Shown: one piece after another, positions 1-11,784 of the stretch
Numbering within the stretch: position 1 is the first letter of the stretch
How the letters are laid out: every line of letters begins with the position of its first letter
Assembly: GCA_002914845.1 (NCBI GenBank)
Contig: JXTC01000107.1
Location: forward strand, 522,883-586,882
From: Trema orientale
Taxonomy: Eukaryota; Streptophyta; Magnoliopsida; Rosales; Cannabaceae
DNA length: 64,000 nucleotides
Reading direction: 5' to 3'
Program-made: the position numbers and the translations under genes
The notes under the pieces: model-generated
Database searches by the model: none
Told to the model about the DNA's origin: nothing
Seen by the model: only the letters and a program-made list of their open reading frames with translations

Positions 1-67
1 TTCATTTTTCTCATTTAGTGGACTGTGCACAACATATAATAGCCAAAAACAATAAAACAATGCTGAC

Positions 68-1189
68 CCTTTTCAAGTAACCAACTCCAAATGCACGAGT
101 GACCTTCAATTTCCCTTTCACTTTTCCACCCACGATGGTCATAGGGTCATCAGGGTGCTCACATAAAATTCGAGTTCTTTCAGCCTCATCATCTACCGTA
201 TGACTTTCAGTGAGCTGGATAGCTTTCAGTTTCTTACTCCCATTCATGTCATTGTCCTCTCGATCTGTTGCCAATACAGCTCTGCTGTCACCTAAATTCA
301 GTGTGTATAAATCCTCTCCATGAAGTAGCACAATCAGAACACAAGACCCGATAGAAACCAAATCTGGGCGATTCTCCATTTCCTGCTCAACCATGTACAG
401 AAAGTCACTCTCAGCCTGACTAAGAGCACACTGAAGACTATCAAGCAATTCATGCCTAAATGACTCAGACGACTTTATATTCTTGGAAGTATCATTGCAT
501 AAATCCTTGTTCGCATCAAGTTCAAAAGGGTACCTTTCCTTGTTCACAAATCTACTAACTGTACTATCTGAAGATTCAATACATTTCTGCTTTTGTAATA
601 ATGAACTAAAATGAAATATAATAGTATCATACAATGTCCCTGCAAGAAAATCAGCTGCATCTCTTCCATTAAAGCCATCATAAATGGCACAAAAGAGCCA
701 TCCATTTTCTTCAGAACAAACAGCTTGAACCCGATCTTCACCAGCAGCTCCTCCTGCCACCTGTACTTCCATAGAATTAAGAAAACCTTCACTTTTAGAT
801 GGAGCACTCATGGAGCTAAATAGGTAAGAATCACAGTCGGGCAGATCACTTGGAGTAGACGGGCTACAACTTAAGTTTGACATACTACTTGGGAGAGAAG
901 ATGACAATATATCCAACCTTGAAAGACTAGGTGAGGAGGAAACTTTCCGGAATGAATTAGGAGAATCCAAACTAGGAAGTATTTCTGCCCCTATTAGGCC
1001 ATTGCAAATATTTGTATTAGCCAGAGTGGCATTGGCACTTATAGCAGCACCAGACAAACAAGAAAAACTGCTAGCCCTTTGCATTCCAGGAGCAATATCA
1101 TATTCACTGGAGACCTCATCAGAGCTGCCTCTGTTACAATTGCAGTGATAGCCAAAGCTTACTTTGAGTTCTCCCTCCGGTTTGATCAT
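68..1189 (-). CDS. PP2C40: Protein phosphatase 2C, POLTERGEIST-like clade (PP2C40-like), 5' part
   Basis: Serine/threonine phosphatase of the PPM/PP2C family, metal dependent, predicted intracellular. The first coding exon gives 374 residues. A low-complexity Ser-rich N-terminus (about 38-135) is followed by the catalytic domain: GEDRVQAV near 150-157, the metal-binding DGFNG at 171-175 (DGHNG in most PP2Cs), and later a LGDSRAV strand. Start chosen at the ATG at 1189, because the upstream in-frame residues lie before a splice acceptor (TTACAG ending at 1214) and the start matches the PP2C40 N-terminus MxxExxxKxSFGY as I recall it. The exon ends at 68 with donor GG|GTCAGC; the rest of the gene lies left of the window. 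A 5'UTR intron of about 1 kb precedes the exon. Asn in place of His in the DGHNG motif is worth noting. Family certain; the PP2C40 assignment is inference. Confidence 0.88.
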
Positions 1190-1213
1190 AGTTTCTCCTT
1201 CAATTAGTGCCTG

Positions 1214-2450
1214 CTGTAATAGTATATCTACATTATTTACTTCTAAATGAGAAAAATTACAACTACATATTTCGCAAGACAAACTTAACCCCACAACCAT
1301 AATATGCATAGACATAAGCTAATGTGAATGTAAATCATTACACGCCATTGGAACTCATTAAGAAGAACAACAAAGGAAAAATAAGGTGAACAAGTGACTT
1401 GAAAAAAAAAAAAAAGAAAAAAATTCGGATGAATATTTATGAGTAGTAGCAAAACTTACAGTGACAGAACACGAGGAAAACAAAAACTCACAGCATTTTA
1501 GCTCAGAAAGTCATTGTATTATCTCGATTAAAGCGAGCCAGAAAAAAGGAACCACCTCTTAGAGCTTCATAAATATGTAAAAGAAAGATTGCATTGCAAA
1601 TTGATGCCTCCAAGCAACTCCAATATAGATTATCATATTAGGCATTCAGCGAGCAAAAAAGTTTGACAAATAAAAGAAAAATACATATCCGAAATTGATA
1701 GATGAATCTACAAGTTCGGAGTTATCAATATCCAGACTCATATCAGGTGTTTCTCAAATTTAATTGATTTCTCGATTCTTCAGAACAGTTGTCAATCGAT
1801 ATCTATATCTATTAATATTTATTAAAAATAGAAAAAAAATAAAAAATAAAAATTGGTGTTTCAAATGACAGTCAGCCACCAATTACAAAGTTTAGCATAT
1901 GCAATAAAGCATGCATGAAGAAGAAGAAAGGAAAATAACACAAAAAAAAATCCCCCACACAAAAATTCATCAAATAACAAAATTAAAAACCAACGCCACA
2001 GTAACAATCAAACTCAATCAAATAGAAAGAAAACAATGTTCAGATACACAGAATCATGACACAGAAACATATGAAACAGAGTCTAGAAAACCAAATACTC
2101 GAAAACCCACATGAAGAATAAACAAAATATATGCCCAAAAAACAAAAATCGATGAAAACAATGAACAAACTGAGTCCATACATTAACAAAGGAACTATGA
2201 AGAAAACGAGCTAAAATACAAAAACCCACCTGGGCTTTTGGTCTTTTACAGAAGTTCCCAGAACAGCAATGACAATGATAAACTGAAGCAAATGAATACT
2301 AAAGAGTACTGGGTTTTGGTCCTTTTGGAGATTAAGGAGAGAAAAATATGAGTTTGTACAGAGCAAAAGCAAAAAAGGCAAAACAAGCAAAGAGCGGATC
2401 TGAGGAGTTGAGAGAGAAAAAAAAAAAAAAAGTATTAGTGGAGAATCTGT
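1214..2450 (-). other. 5'UTR intron and leader exon of the PP2C40-like gene
   Basis: On the minus strand a good donor (CCCAG|GTGGGT, exon end at 2230) and acceptor (TTACAG|CAGG, exon start at 1213) frame an intron of about 1 kb. The leader exon upstream, roughly 2230-2430, is purine-rich on the plus strand and contains a run of A and GAGAGA near the probable transcription start. No ORF here looks coding. Confidence 0.55.
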
Positions 2451-4214
2451 ATCTGGGTGGTACGTAAAAGGGTAGAAGAAATGGATGGTTAAGAAGGGTC
2501 TTTGCTAAGTTTAGGGGAATTTTATTTGGCCCTTCGGTTTTTGATTTGGTCTGCTCTTAATTTCACTCTCACCGGTATAGCCGTTTTCCTATGTTTTGAG
2601 AGCTTTTTCTATATGCGAATACTAGTCTACTACTACTATACGACAGTCTACTCCGGGAAATCTATGAGAGATTTGACTCTAATGTGGTAGGTGAAATTAC
2701 AAAGTCGCCCCTCTTATTTGCCCTTTTCGCCACATACAAAATCTAAATAGAATAAGTCTTTTTGTAAAAATTTATGCCCTTTTGAGTTGGCCAAGTGGGG
2801 CTACTAGTATAGCGGCCAAATGGGCTAATGCGGCGGCGGCGTATACCATTTGTCCTTTGTTGAGTGACAGGGTTGATGACGTCGTTTTGTTTAGTTGTTG
2901 CCACGTCAACAATTTTTTTTTTTTAAATGATAAACGTCGAACAATTTTTTTTATATAATTTTTAACGAATTTGTAATATCATATGACCTATTGTAGATAA
3001 GTTGATTTGTGACGTTTTTATTTGTAGATAATAAGTTCATAGCTAGTGAAACCGAGAGAGAGAGAGAGCTCCAAACTTGATTTATATGTATTGTTATATT
3101 GTTGGATTTCTCAGAATAAGTCTATATATTCAAATGGTATCAGGTCACAAATTGCCGTTTGCTACCATGTTTCAAGTAGCAATTGAAACGATTATTAAAA
3201 GGGGCAAAAGAATATAGCAGTGGAATCTAGCTTCTAATTTCTTTTTCGAGAAAACTATTTCCAAATTGAAAAATGACGAACGTTGTCTAATTTTATACAC
3301 AAAGTTTTGGGATAGTTACGTAAATTTGGAGTTGGGGACTTCTGACCAAGAGAGGCTTTAAAAAAGTGGAGCCCAAAAATACATCTTCCATTCCATCATT
3401 TCCATGCAGACTGTGAGGACCACAACCATACGTCTTCAAAACCCATTATTTTTGTTAACGATCTGATTTAAGCAAAGACAATATTAAATCTGCATCGATT
3501 TTGATGTTTCCAAAAAAACATTTAAGAGTCAACCATGCTATAAATATCTTCACTTGCACAATTGCCCCAACCAATTGTGAGTTTCTAAATGGACATAATT
3601 CAAACTTCGGTATGCATCTTAAGCACACATCAGTACTACATAAACATGTTCATAAAATAAAATAACATGAATTAAAAAAAAAAAGTAAAGAAAAGAGATC
3701 ATCTTAAAACCATTCAATGTAGTTCTGAGTCAAGTTAACTATTGTCCATTAATTCCAAGTTGAATAGAACTTAAGAAATGATCTTATCCAATCTCAATAA
3801 TTAACAGGCTTAAACTCTAAAACAAACTCATGCCACAAAAATTTGGGATTATTGTTTGCCATTCTTTATCCCAGAGTTTAATTTACAATCATCATCAGCT
3901 GCCACGTGTTAAAAAGCATAAAAAGAAGCACCTTTGCCAGCAATGAATTCCATTAGATGTCATCCATAAGTACTAAATAAATACACGCATACGGAATACA
4001 TAATCGAAAACCATCATACCAAAATTCGTAGTCATTATACCAAGCAATGTCTAAGTTTTCTTCACACTCCGTTTCTCATGTACTTGGTTACTTTATTACT
4101 AACAGAAAATTACCCAATATATCTAAACGTGTGGGAGTCAGAGGATTCCGGGTACGGACAGTTCTTATTCTTTACTAAATATCAGTGGCAACACATGAAA
4201 CAGCACCAAATGAC
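2451..4214. other. Intergenic, no gene seen
   Basis: Divergent to the PP2C promoter and downstream of the AlaX gene. AT-rich with poly-T runs, a short (GA)n tract near 3055-3068 and no convincing ORF or element with clear ends. Confidence 0.5.
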
Positions 4215-6448
4215 TTAAGATCCAACATTGTAAAAGACCTTTGTGAGTCCTTTCTTTGTCCGAATTTGGGAAACCTGAACAAAATAACAAAATCACATTG
4301 AGATCTTACAGACGGGACTACATTTAGGAAGGCAAAACATGGTTTCAATAAATGATTTAAAACTAATTTAATCAGACATAAGGATATCATAATGGAACAA
4401 AACTGTGTACTGAAAACACCACAGTTCTCGAGCAGTAGTACACTGCATGGAAACTGAAGCAAAAAGATTCTTACTGTAACGCTTGTGATCTCTGAAATAT
4501 CAGAAACATGGGTACCACCACAAGGGCAGCCAGGGAAGCTCCCAAACTTCACAATACGAGGTGTGCTTTCCTTTAAGAGAGAGCCAAAACGAGAGTGAAG
4601 TTAGTAGTTTATCAGATTGTGACAGACATAATGTTATAGGAATCCTAACCATTACACCTAACTTTTTATACCAACTAACATGGTAAGTGAATTCTTCTTG
4701 TTCGATTGGTAAGATTTTTTTTTTTTTTATAAGCAGATTTAACGACACTCGTCAATTATGAGAACTAATTTGCCAGTTCAATTTGTATGAAAAAATAAAT
4801 AAATAAAGATTCATGAGTTGAGATATCTAGCATTACTGAAAAAAAATGAAACAGCATACATGAAAACTTGAAACTAGAATAATGTAAAGACCGACCTTTG
4901 GAATGTAATCAGGAAGGCTACCACCACACATCTCAGCAGCTTCTTGATATGGTACTACAGCAACAGAAACCTGTATAACAAACACGGTAAAGCAATTCAG
5001 TTTTCGTGATTTTGTAACACCATGTTGACCAAGCAAGCAAACTCGCCAAATATTAGAACTCACTTTCCCTCCTCCTGAAATTAATGCATTAACTTCTAGC
5101 TCTAATTCCTTCTGCTTATTCTGTAACTCATTTTGCGGAACCGTGCCTTTATATTCAACAAATGGCCTGGAAACAAGTGCCAATTTATAGATCCTTAAGT
5201 ATAAATTACAGAATCTTACAACTACAAAAACCAAATGACCAGTCCAAGATTCAAGTTCGCTGATATTCTCTTATCATGCCTTCTTCTAAGCTTCCAATGA
5301 AGTTATGAATTTATCACTAATTATCATTAGCACGTTCCATCATAAGGAAACTCTAGTTTTGAAGAAAATGTTACAATCAGATTACTAAAAAACCAAACCC
5401 CGTAAGTTCAAGATTGCAATAAAATCAATACCCATCAGGGAAATGGTAGCCTTTTCCAGGCTCTAGATGACCCAATCCCACATTTTGCATACAAGCATCC
5501 AACAAATGTCCCGCCGAGTGCAGCCTGAACGAAATATATAAGTTACAATCAAATATAAATTAAGCTTAAAAATATGACATCCCTCCAAGAACATTAATCC
5601 ATAAATTATCAGTTAAATCCCCTTTTAAGCTTTAAAATATTATGAACCTGCAATTTAGCTTCCAAAAACAATTTCAATGTGACGGATTAAGTTATACAAT
5701 GCAAGATCACCACAAAAAAGAACCACAGTATGATATGACCCAACAATGTTAATCCAAAATTATGATAATAACATTATGAACCTGGAATTTAGCTTGCGCC
5801 TAGATTCATCAACATACAAGACAACTTTCTTCCCTTTCTCAAGCTTCGATTCTGACTCCTCAGAAGAATTCTCAATGAACCCATAATGAAACACCTAAGG
5901 AAAATCAACAACAAAACAATAATAATTAATAATAATGAAGAATATTCAAGAACAATATGGATTACATACTAACCACGATCATTGTGATTGACTTACTATG
6001 CCATCTTTGGACCGTACATCTTGGACAACGAACTTAAAGTCGGAATCATCAACGGTGATGAAGCCTGTATCAGCGGGCTGGCCTCCGCCTTGGGGATGAA
6101 ACACCGTACGGTCCAATATCAAGGCGTGCCGCCCATCATCGCCCTTGGGGAAATTCATACAGATAAAATGATAAATATAGTTTCTTCTAAGAGTTTAACT
6201 ACAGATCGTTCTTTCCCCCCACCAAAAAAAAAAATTAAAATTAAAATTAAAATTTTCCTCCATTTTCTCGGGAAGCAAACAGAGCTGAACCAGTGAACCG
6301 AACGAACTATTAAAAGCCTAAATCTTTTTAAAAAGTTATAAAGATTAAAGGGAAGGGAACTGACTTTAGAGTGGGAGAGGATCGAAGCCTCGGAGTGGAG
6401 GTTCAACATGTTTTCGTAGTAATCGAGCTTCGTGGGGCTTACTTCCAT
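4215..6448 (-). CDS. Alanyl-tRNA editing protein, AlaX type
   Basis: Free-standing editing protein that hydrolyses mischarged Ser- or Gly-tRNA(Ala). Eight exons on the minus strand: 6448-6365, 6143-5997, 5894-5782, 5524-5432, 5166-5064, 4970-4896, 4570-4475, 4274-4215; total 771 nt, 256 residues, all junctions GT-AG and in frame. The AlaRS/ThrRS second additional domain is complete. The Zn ligands are visible: HSAGH at 117-121 (exon 4) and CGGTH at 222-226 (exon 7). The N-terminal half has the family motif FHPQGGGQPADTG (exon 2). No long catalytic aminoacylation domain is present, so it is AlaX and not AlaRS. No obvious transit peptide; probably cytosolic. The start at 6448 gives MEVSPTKLDYY; an in-frame ATG 19 codons upstream is less likely. 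Orthologous to Arabidopsis At3g16565 as I recall, which sits beside the PP2C40 gene, as here. Confidence 0.9.
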
Positions 6449-7504
6449 GGCTTCCAAAGACTTTTTGACTGAGTCAACTCGTTGGCAACTCGGGTAGATC
6501 TGCACGTGTTAAAGCGAATCCTGATGATCGGGCGAGATATTTTGGCGCCAAGGCGTACAGAACGAGTGAATCACTTGCAAAGCAAAAGACTTGCAGATGT
6601 AGTAAGAGAGGAGACTGGTGCCCATAAATAAAAAAGAAAATGAATAGAACAATAAATTTCAGAAACGACAATTATGTTAAAAACAACAGCGAGTTCACAA
6701 ACGACATCCTTTAAAGTTCAAACACACTTTCTTTTCTTTTTTTCTTTTTTTTTTTGGGTGACCTAATAACTATTAAAAACGACATAAAAGTCGAAAGGAC
6801 CTCAGTTATACACAAACGACAAAAGGACCACGGTAAACGACAACACCTAAACAGATTTTACAAATTACTATTTCCCGCAAACAACATAAACTAAAAACGA
6901 CAATGTATGCCATACGCGACATCATTGTACATATATATACCATAGGCGACATTATGATACAGACGGCGGGTGATAATTTGTTTTCAAACGGCAAGTTCTC
7001 CACCCAGTGAGAATAATATCTTTTATTTTTTTGAGGGGACCCAGTGAGAATAAATTTTAAAAGCACGCTAACATGCCAACGACAGTGAACAAATATATTC
7101 CTAAATAGAACGAGATGAGGATAACTTGTGAGAATATTTTGGTTAGAAACGTTTATATAACGATTAAGTAATGCACATAATATTAGATTTCCCATATTTC
7201 AATATGACAAGGGATCTGAGTCTAACTGTTAATTCACTAAAATGGGGCTTTGAGCTGAAATCAGGGAAAGAAAATTGGATGTATTTCATGTGAACTCTTT
7301 TCAGACAATAAGAGGAAATTTACACACTACATTGTAATTGACATAATGTAACCACTAACAACAAAACAGAGGATTAAGATTGCAAGGGCAACGCCAACTC
7401 AAACTATCAAGTAAAGCTCATTTCACGTAAATAACACGCCTAAATAGCCATAGGACAGTATAAGTGAGATCCGTATATCCATAGAACCTAAAATTATGGA
7501 CAAA
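6449..7504. other. Intergenic; cluster of ACGACA motifs
   Basis: No gene seen. Between about 6660 and 7085 the pentamer CGACA occurs about nine times, often as AAACGACA and always in the same orientation, at irregular spacing. This resembles subterminal repeats of a CACTA-like or other DNA transposon, but I cannot see both ends of an element. Confidence 0.3.
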
Positions 7505-7509
7505 CGTTT
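7505..7509 (+). repeat. Target site duplication of the copia element, left copy
   Basis: CGTTT immediately before the left LTR; the identical CGTTT follows the right LTR at 12130-12134. A 5-bp duplication is standard for Ty1/copia integrase. Confidence 0.9.
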
Positions 7510-7673
7510 TGTTGAATTATTTTGTATCAATTAGAATTAATTACAAAATATTATAAATATATATTTGTAATTAATTAGAAGATATTTTGTTTTTAATTAG
7601 GAGATTTATTTTAGACCTATAAATTGTATCTCTTTCAATATCAATAAAAATAAGAGAAAAAACCATTTCTTCA
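7510..7673 (+). repeat. 5' LTR of copia element (164 bp)
   Basis: Starts TG and ends CA. Matches the right LTR at 11785-12129 almost base for base once the nested MITE and its 9-bp duplication are removed (345 - 172 - 9 = 164). Confidence 0.95.
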
Positions 7674-7685
7674 TGGTATCAGAGG
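7674..7685 (+). promoter_or_regulatory. Primer binding site, initiator tRNA-Met type
   Basis: TGGTATCAGAGG follows the 5' LTR directly. TGGTATCAGAGC is the usual copia primer site complementary to the 3' end of initiator Met-tRNA; 11 of 12 bases agree. Confidence 0.88.
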
Positions 7686-8717
7686 CAGGTCTAAATCCTG
7701 TTCTCAAACACAAACCCAGAAAAATCATAACCAAACCTCCAGCAAACCTAACATAACCAAACCTCCAGCAAACCTGCAACCCCGACAAAATCAAACAGAG
7801 CCATAGACGAAATCAAATCAAACCGCGACGAAATCAACCGCGCTCACATGAACTCAAAACAGAGCTGCTCCAACCCCAGAGACGACCCACGCCGGCATCC
7901 TCACCAGATCACCACCACGCCGCACAGACCCACACCAGGCATCACGCCCGCACCCGTGCCACTGTGCTCGCCCGCGCCTGTGCTGCGCTGCACTCGACCA
8001 CACCCGTGCCCGTGTCGCTCACGCTGCCGTGTCTCGCCCAGATCTAAACCAGAAGCGACACCAGCCTAAATCCGTGCCCGTGCACCTCTGCTCATAGTGT
8101 GAATTCCCATCCTATTATTCTCTAGTTTCACGCATACACAACTGGACCAAAACCGAAACACCCAAAATACACCGAGCACCGCCGAGCTCTGCTCCGTGCC
8201 GACGACGCTGCAGTCCCGCGCCAGCTCGCCCGCGACCGAGCGACCCCGCCGAACCAGTCGATGCCCGCCTGCAATCGCGCCACCTGCACCAGCCGCTGCG
8301 TGCTGCCAGCCTCTCGCGCCAAACGCGATCACATCGACGCCGTCGAGCTCCCTCGCTTAGCCGCAAACCGACCCTCGCACCAGCAGCCGAAAAGCACCCT
8401 CGCCGAGACTCCTCGTGCCCACGCCGACATGCGCCTGTGACCTCGGCATCAGCCGCCTCTGTTTGCTAAACCTATTCTCAGTTATCATATCTCTAATATT
8501 TACTCATATATATTAATATATATATATATTAATATATATATAGTCAAAAAAAAAAAAAGGGGTCTGGTAGAAAGGAAAATTTTAAAAAAAACAAAACAAA
8601 ACAAAAAAAAAACAAAACAATAAAAAAACAAAAACAAAACAAAACAAAAAAAAAATGAGCAACAAGAATTCCATTCATAGTTGTCACCCACAGAGAAATT
8701 TCGGTTCGGAATGGTGA
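7686..8717 (+). other. Copia internal region without gag; GC-rich block then simple repeats
   Basis: About 7800-8470 is strikingly GC-rich (CGC, GCC and CCG triplets) in an otherwise AT-rich window. No frame here gives a gag-like protein; the short ORFs are Arg/Pro/Ala-rich low complexity. It is followed by an (AT)n stretch at about 8505-8542 and an A/AAC-rich tract at about 8547-8655. It may be a long leader, or acquired sequence that replaced gag. Confidence 0.5.
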
Positions 8718-10619
8718 GATCATAGTCGTAACCTATGGACAGATAATTCCCGGGAGGCTTCTGCCTTCGTAGCTACTGCAGATAATGGTGGTAAGGTCTT
8801 TCATACTTCAACAACTGTTTGTAATAATACATGGATAATTGATTCTGGTGCTACTAATCATATGACATTTGATTCTAAAAATTTTTCTTCTCTTAGACCA
8901 TCCTCACAGAAATTTGTTTCCACTGCTAATGGTACCTCTACCCCAGTCATTAGGGAAGGATCTTTATTACTAAGTGATTCTTTGAACCTGGACTCTGTAT
9001 TAGTTGTTTCCTCACTTACTTATAACCTTTTATCTGTTTCTCAAATAACCACAACCTTATCTTGTGTTGTCATATTTTGGCCTGAGTTTTGTGTGTTTAA
9101 GGATATCCGAACAAAGCAAACGATTGGTAACGGTGTTAGACGAGGAAATCTGTATTATTTGGACTTAGTGCCAGACAGTCTGCAGAAGCTGCATCACGCA
9201 TTGGCAGCAAATAATGCCGAGAGGGAGAAAAAGAGATTAGAAATTTGGTTACATCACCGACGTCTAGGGCATGCTTCTTTTGGGTACTTAAAAAGGTTAT
9301 TCCCTCATTTATTTGCCAAATTAGATGCTTCTAGTTTTCGATGTGATGTTTGTGAACTCGCTAAAAGTCATCGTACTTCATTTCCATTAACTTTAAACCC
9401 AAGTCCATTACCTTTTATGGTCCTACATACTGACGTCTGGGGTCCATCTAAAGTCACTACTTTCAATGGATCACGTTGGTTTGTAACGTTTATTGATGAT
9501 TGTACCAGAATGACATGGGTATGTTTAATGAAATCTAAAGGTGATGTCAACCTATTATTTCAAAAGTTCAACAACCTGATACGTACTCAGTACACCAGTC
9601 AGGTTCGGGTCCTTCGCAGTGATAATGGTGGTGAATACCAAAGTTCTGACTTGCAACAATATTTGACCGCACACGGAATCGTACATCAAACTACGTGTTC
9701 TAATTCACCACAACAAAATGGAGTGGCTGAAAGAAAAAATCGACACTTATTGGAAGTTGTTCGCGCCTCAATGATTGAAGCTCATATGCCGTTAATATAC
9801 TGGGGAGAAGCACTTGCCTCTGCAGCATATTTGATTAATCGAGTGCCCTCTAGCACTATCAAGTTTCAAACACCTTTTCAGGCACTTACAGAAGCAGTGC
9901 TAGCCCCAACCGTCCCAAACTTACCACCACATGTGTTTGGATGTGTTGCATTTGTACACCTCCATAAACATCAACGCGATAAGTTATCTCCTCGAGCATT
10001 GCGATGTGTCTTTGTAGGGTATGCTTCTCATCAAAAAGGGTATCGGTGCTACCATCCTCCAACCAAACGTATGTTTGTCACTTTGGACGTTGTCTTCCAT
10101 GAAGATACCATGTATTTCTCCTCTGTGCCTGAATTTCAGGGGGAGAATTATATTAATGAAATTCAGTGCTTAGATTATGATCTCCTTGAGAATGGCGAGC
10201 AGAATATAGAAAAATTGGAAATGAGTTATAAAAACTTAGATTCCAGTTATACACAAAATGCACATGAAGACGGTAAATTGGATCACAACAGTACTTCTTC
10301 TAATCAAAGAGGAAATGAACATCAATTGATAGAAGCAATAGCTCCAACTCTGCCTGAGGTTGAACCCGATGACAACACACCAAATCAGTTGACAGAAGAA
10401 GAAACTCAAAATCTGCCAGAGTTCGAACTACTCGACGACACACCAAACCAATCGTTTGCTGAGGATATTTCTGAGCCCTCCAGAAAACAACTACCACATC
10501 GCCACACTAGAGGTATACCTAAACCTATATATGAGCCTGATCTATCTAGTAAAGTTAGATATCCCATGAGTAATTATGTGTCTAACCATCGTTTGCAGAA
10601 TCAAACATGTCATTTGTAA
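8718..10619 (+). pseudogene. Copia pol part 1: protease motif, GAG-pre-integrase, integrase
   Basis: One open frame from 8718 (after a stop at 8715) to the stop at 10617, with the first ATG at 8862. The protease motif DSGATNHM is encoded around 8841-8864. Next comes the HHCC zinc-binding region (WLHHRRLGH, then CDVCELAKSH), then the integrase core with HTDVWGP, the D in SDNGGEYQ, and the downstream E in NGVAERKNRHLLE. The frame closes in the spacer before reverse transcriptase because of a frameshift near 10.6 kb. The protein is truncated at its N-terminus relative to a full gag-pol. Confidence 0.9.
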
Positions 10620-11158
10620 ATCAATTATCTACTGTATCTATTCCTAACAGTGTGCAGGAAGTCCTAATTGACCCAAGATGGAAAGTCGCAATTAATGAAG
10701 AGATGGTCTCCTTACAAAAAAACCAGACATGGGAGCTCGTAGATCTTCCTACAGGAAAGAAACCAGTTGGGTGTCGATGGATTTTTTCTGTAAAATACAA
10801 AGCTGATGGTACGATTGAACGCTTCAAAGCTAGATTGGTGGCAAAGGGATATACCCAGACTCATGGTATTGACTACACCGACACTTTTGCGCCTGTAGCA
10901 AAAATCAACACAGTCCGAGTCTTGTTGTCCTTAGCAGCAAATTTCGGATGGCCACTACAGCAGTTTGATGTAAAGAATACTTTTTTGCATGGAGAATTAT
11001 CTGAAGAAGTATACATGGATCTACCCCCAGGATGCATGGTGACAGAAAAACAAAGACAGAAGGTGTGTAAATTGAAGAAATCATTGTATGGTCTGAAACA
11101 ATCTCCCAGGACCTGGTTTGGAAGATTCACAAAATCTATGGTAGCATTCGGTTATCAT
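10607..11158 (+). pseudogene. Copia pol part 2: reverse transcriptase, runs into gap
   Basis: A different frame from part 1 continues the polyprotein: WELVDLP, CRWIFSVKYKADG, RFKARLVAKGYTQ, DTFAPVAK and QFDVKNTFLHGEL are classic copia reverse transcriptase blocks. The N gap interrupts it right after SLYGLKQSPRTW, so the YVDD active-site block is not visible. Confidence 0.9.
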
Positions 11159-11516
11159 NNNNNNNNNNNNNNNNNNNNNNNNNNNNNNNNNNNNNNNNNN
11201 NNNNNNNNNNNNNNNNNNNNNNNNNNNNNNNNNNNNNNNNNNNNNNNNNNNNNNNNNNNNNNNNNNNNNNNNNNNNNNNNNNNNNNNNNNNNNNNNNNNN
11301 NNNNNNNNNNNNNNNNNNNNNNNNNNNNNNNNNNNNNNNNNNNNNNNNNNNNNNNNNNNNNNNNNNNNNNNNNNNNNNNNNNNNNNNNNNNNNNNNNNNN
11401 NNNNNNNNNNNNNNNNNNNNNNNNNNNNNNNNNNNNNNNNNNNNNNNNNNNNNNNNNNNNNNNNNNNNNNNNNNNNNNNNNNNNNNNNNNNNNNNNNNNN
11501 NNNNNNNNNNNNNNNN
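11159..11516. other. Assembly gap (358 N)
   Basis: Unsequenced run inside the reverse transcriptase region. Its true length is unknown, so the relation of the frames on each side cannot be judged. A copia element would normally have roughly 1 kb between these two points, so the gap is probably underestimated or the copy is deleted. Confidence 0.98.
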
Positions 11517-11777
11517 TATTCATCAAATAAACCAATCCGGTTGTACTGTGACAACAAGTCTGCTCGTGATATGGCCCATAATCCAGTTCATCATGATCGA
11601 ACAAAGCATGTCGAAATTGATCGATTTTTTATCAAAGAGAAATTAGAAGAAAGAAGTCTGGAATTACCAGAAATTCGATAACAATTGGCAGATATTCTCA
11701 CCAAAGCAGTCTCGAATCGCACACTTTCAAAATTTGTGGACAAGTTGGGCATGATAGATATCTACACACCAACTTGA
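11517..11777 (+). pseudogene. Copia RNase H C-terminus with internal stop
   Basis: One frame encodes the end of RNase H: IRLYCDNKSA, then HHDRTKHVEIDRFFIKEKL, then the QLADILTKAV block. A TAA at 11679-11681 interrupts it just before QLADILTK. The natural stop is TGA at 11775-11777, next to the polypurine tract. Confidence 0.88.
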
Positions 11778-11784
11778 GGGGGAG
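11776..11784 (+). promoter_or_regulatory. Polypurine tract
   Basis: GAGGGGGAG immediately before the 3' LTR; the usual plus-strand primer site of plant copia elements. Confidence 0.85.

Noticed and set aside
5988..6296. Plus-strand ORF over AlaX exon 2
   Set aside because: Antisense shadow of a conserved coding exon, ending in an A-rich tract.
8547..8655. A-rich tract as the tail of a processed pseudogene
   Set aside because: The tract is mixed AAC/AAAAC, lies inside the copia element, and no gene-like sequence with a target duplication precedes it.
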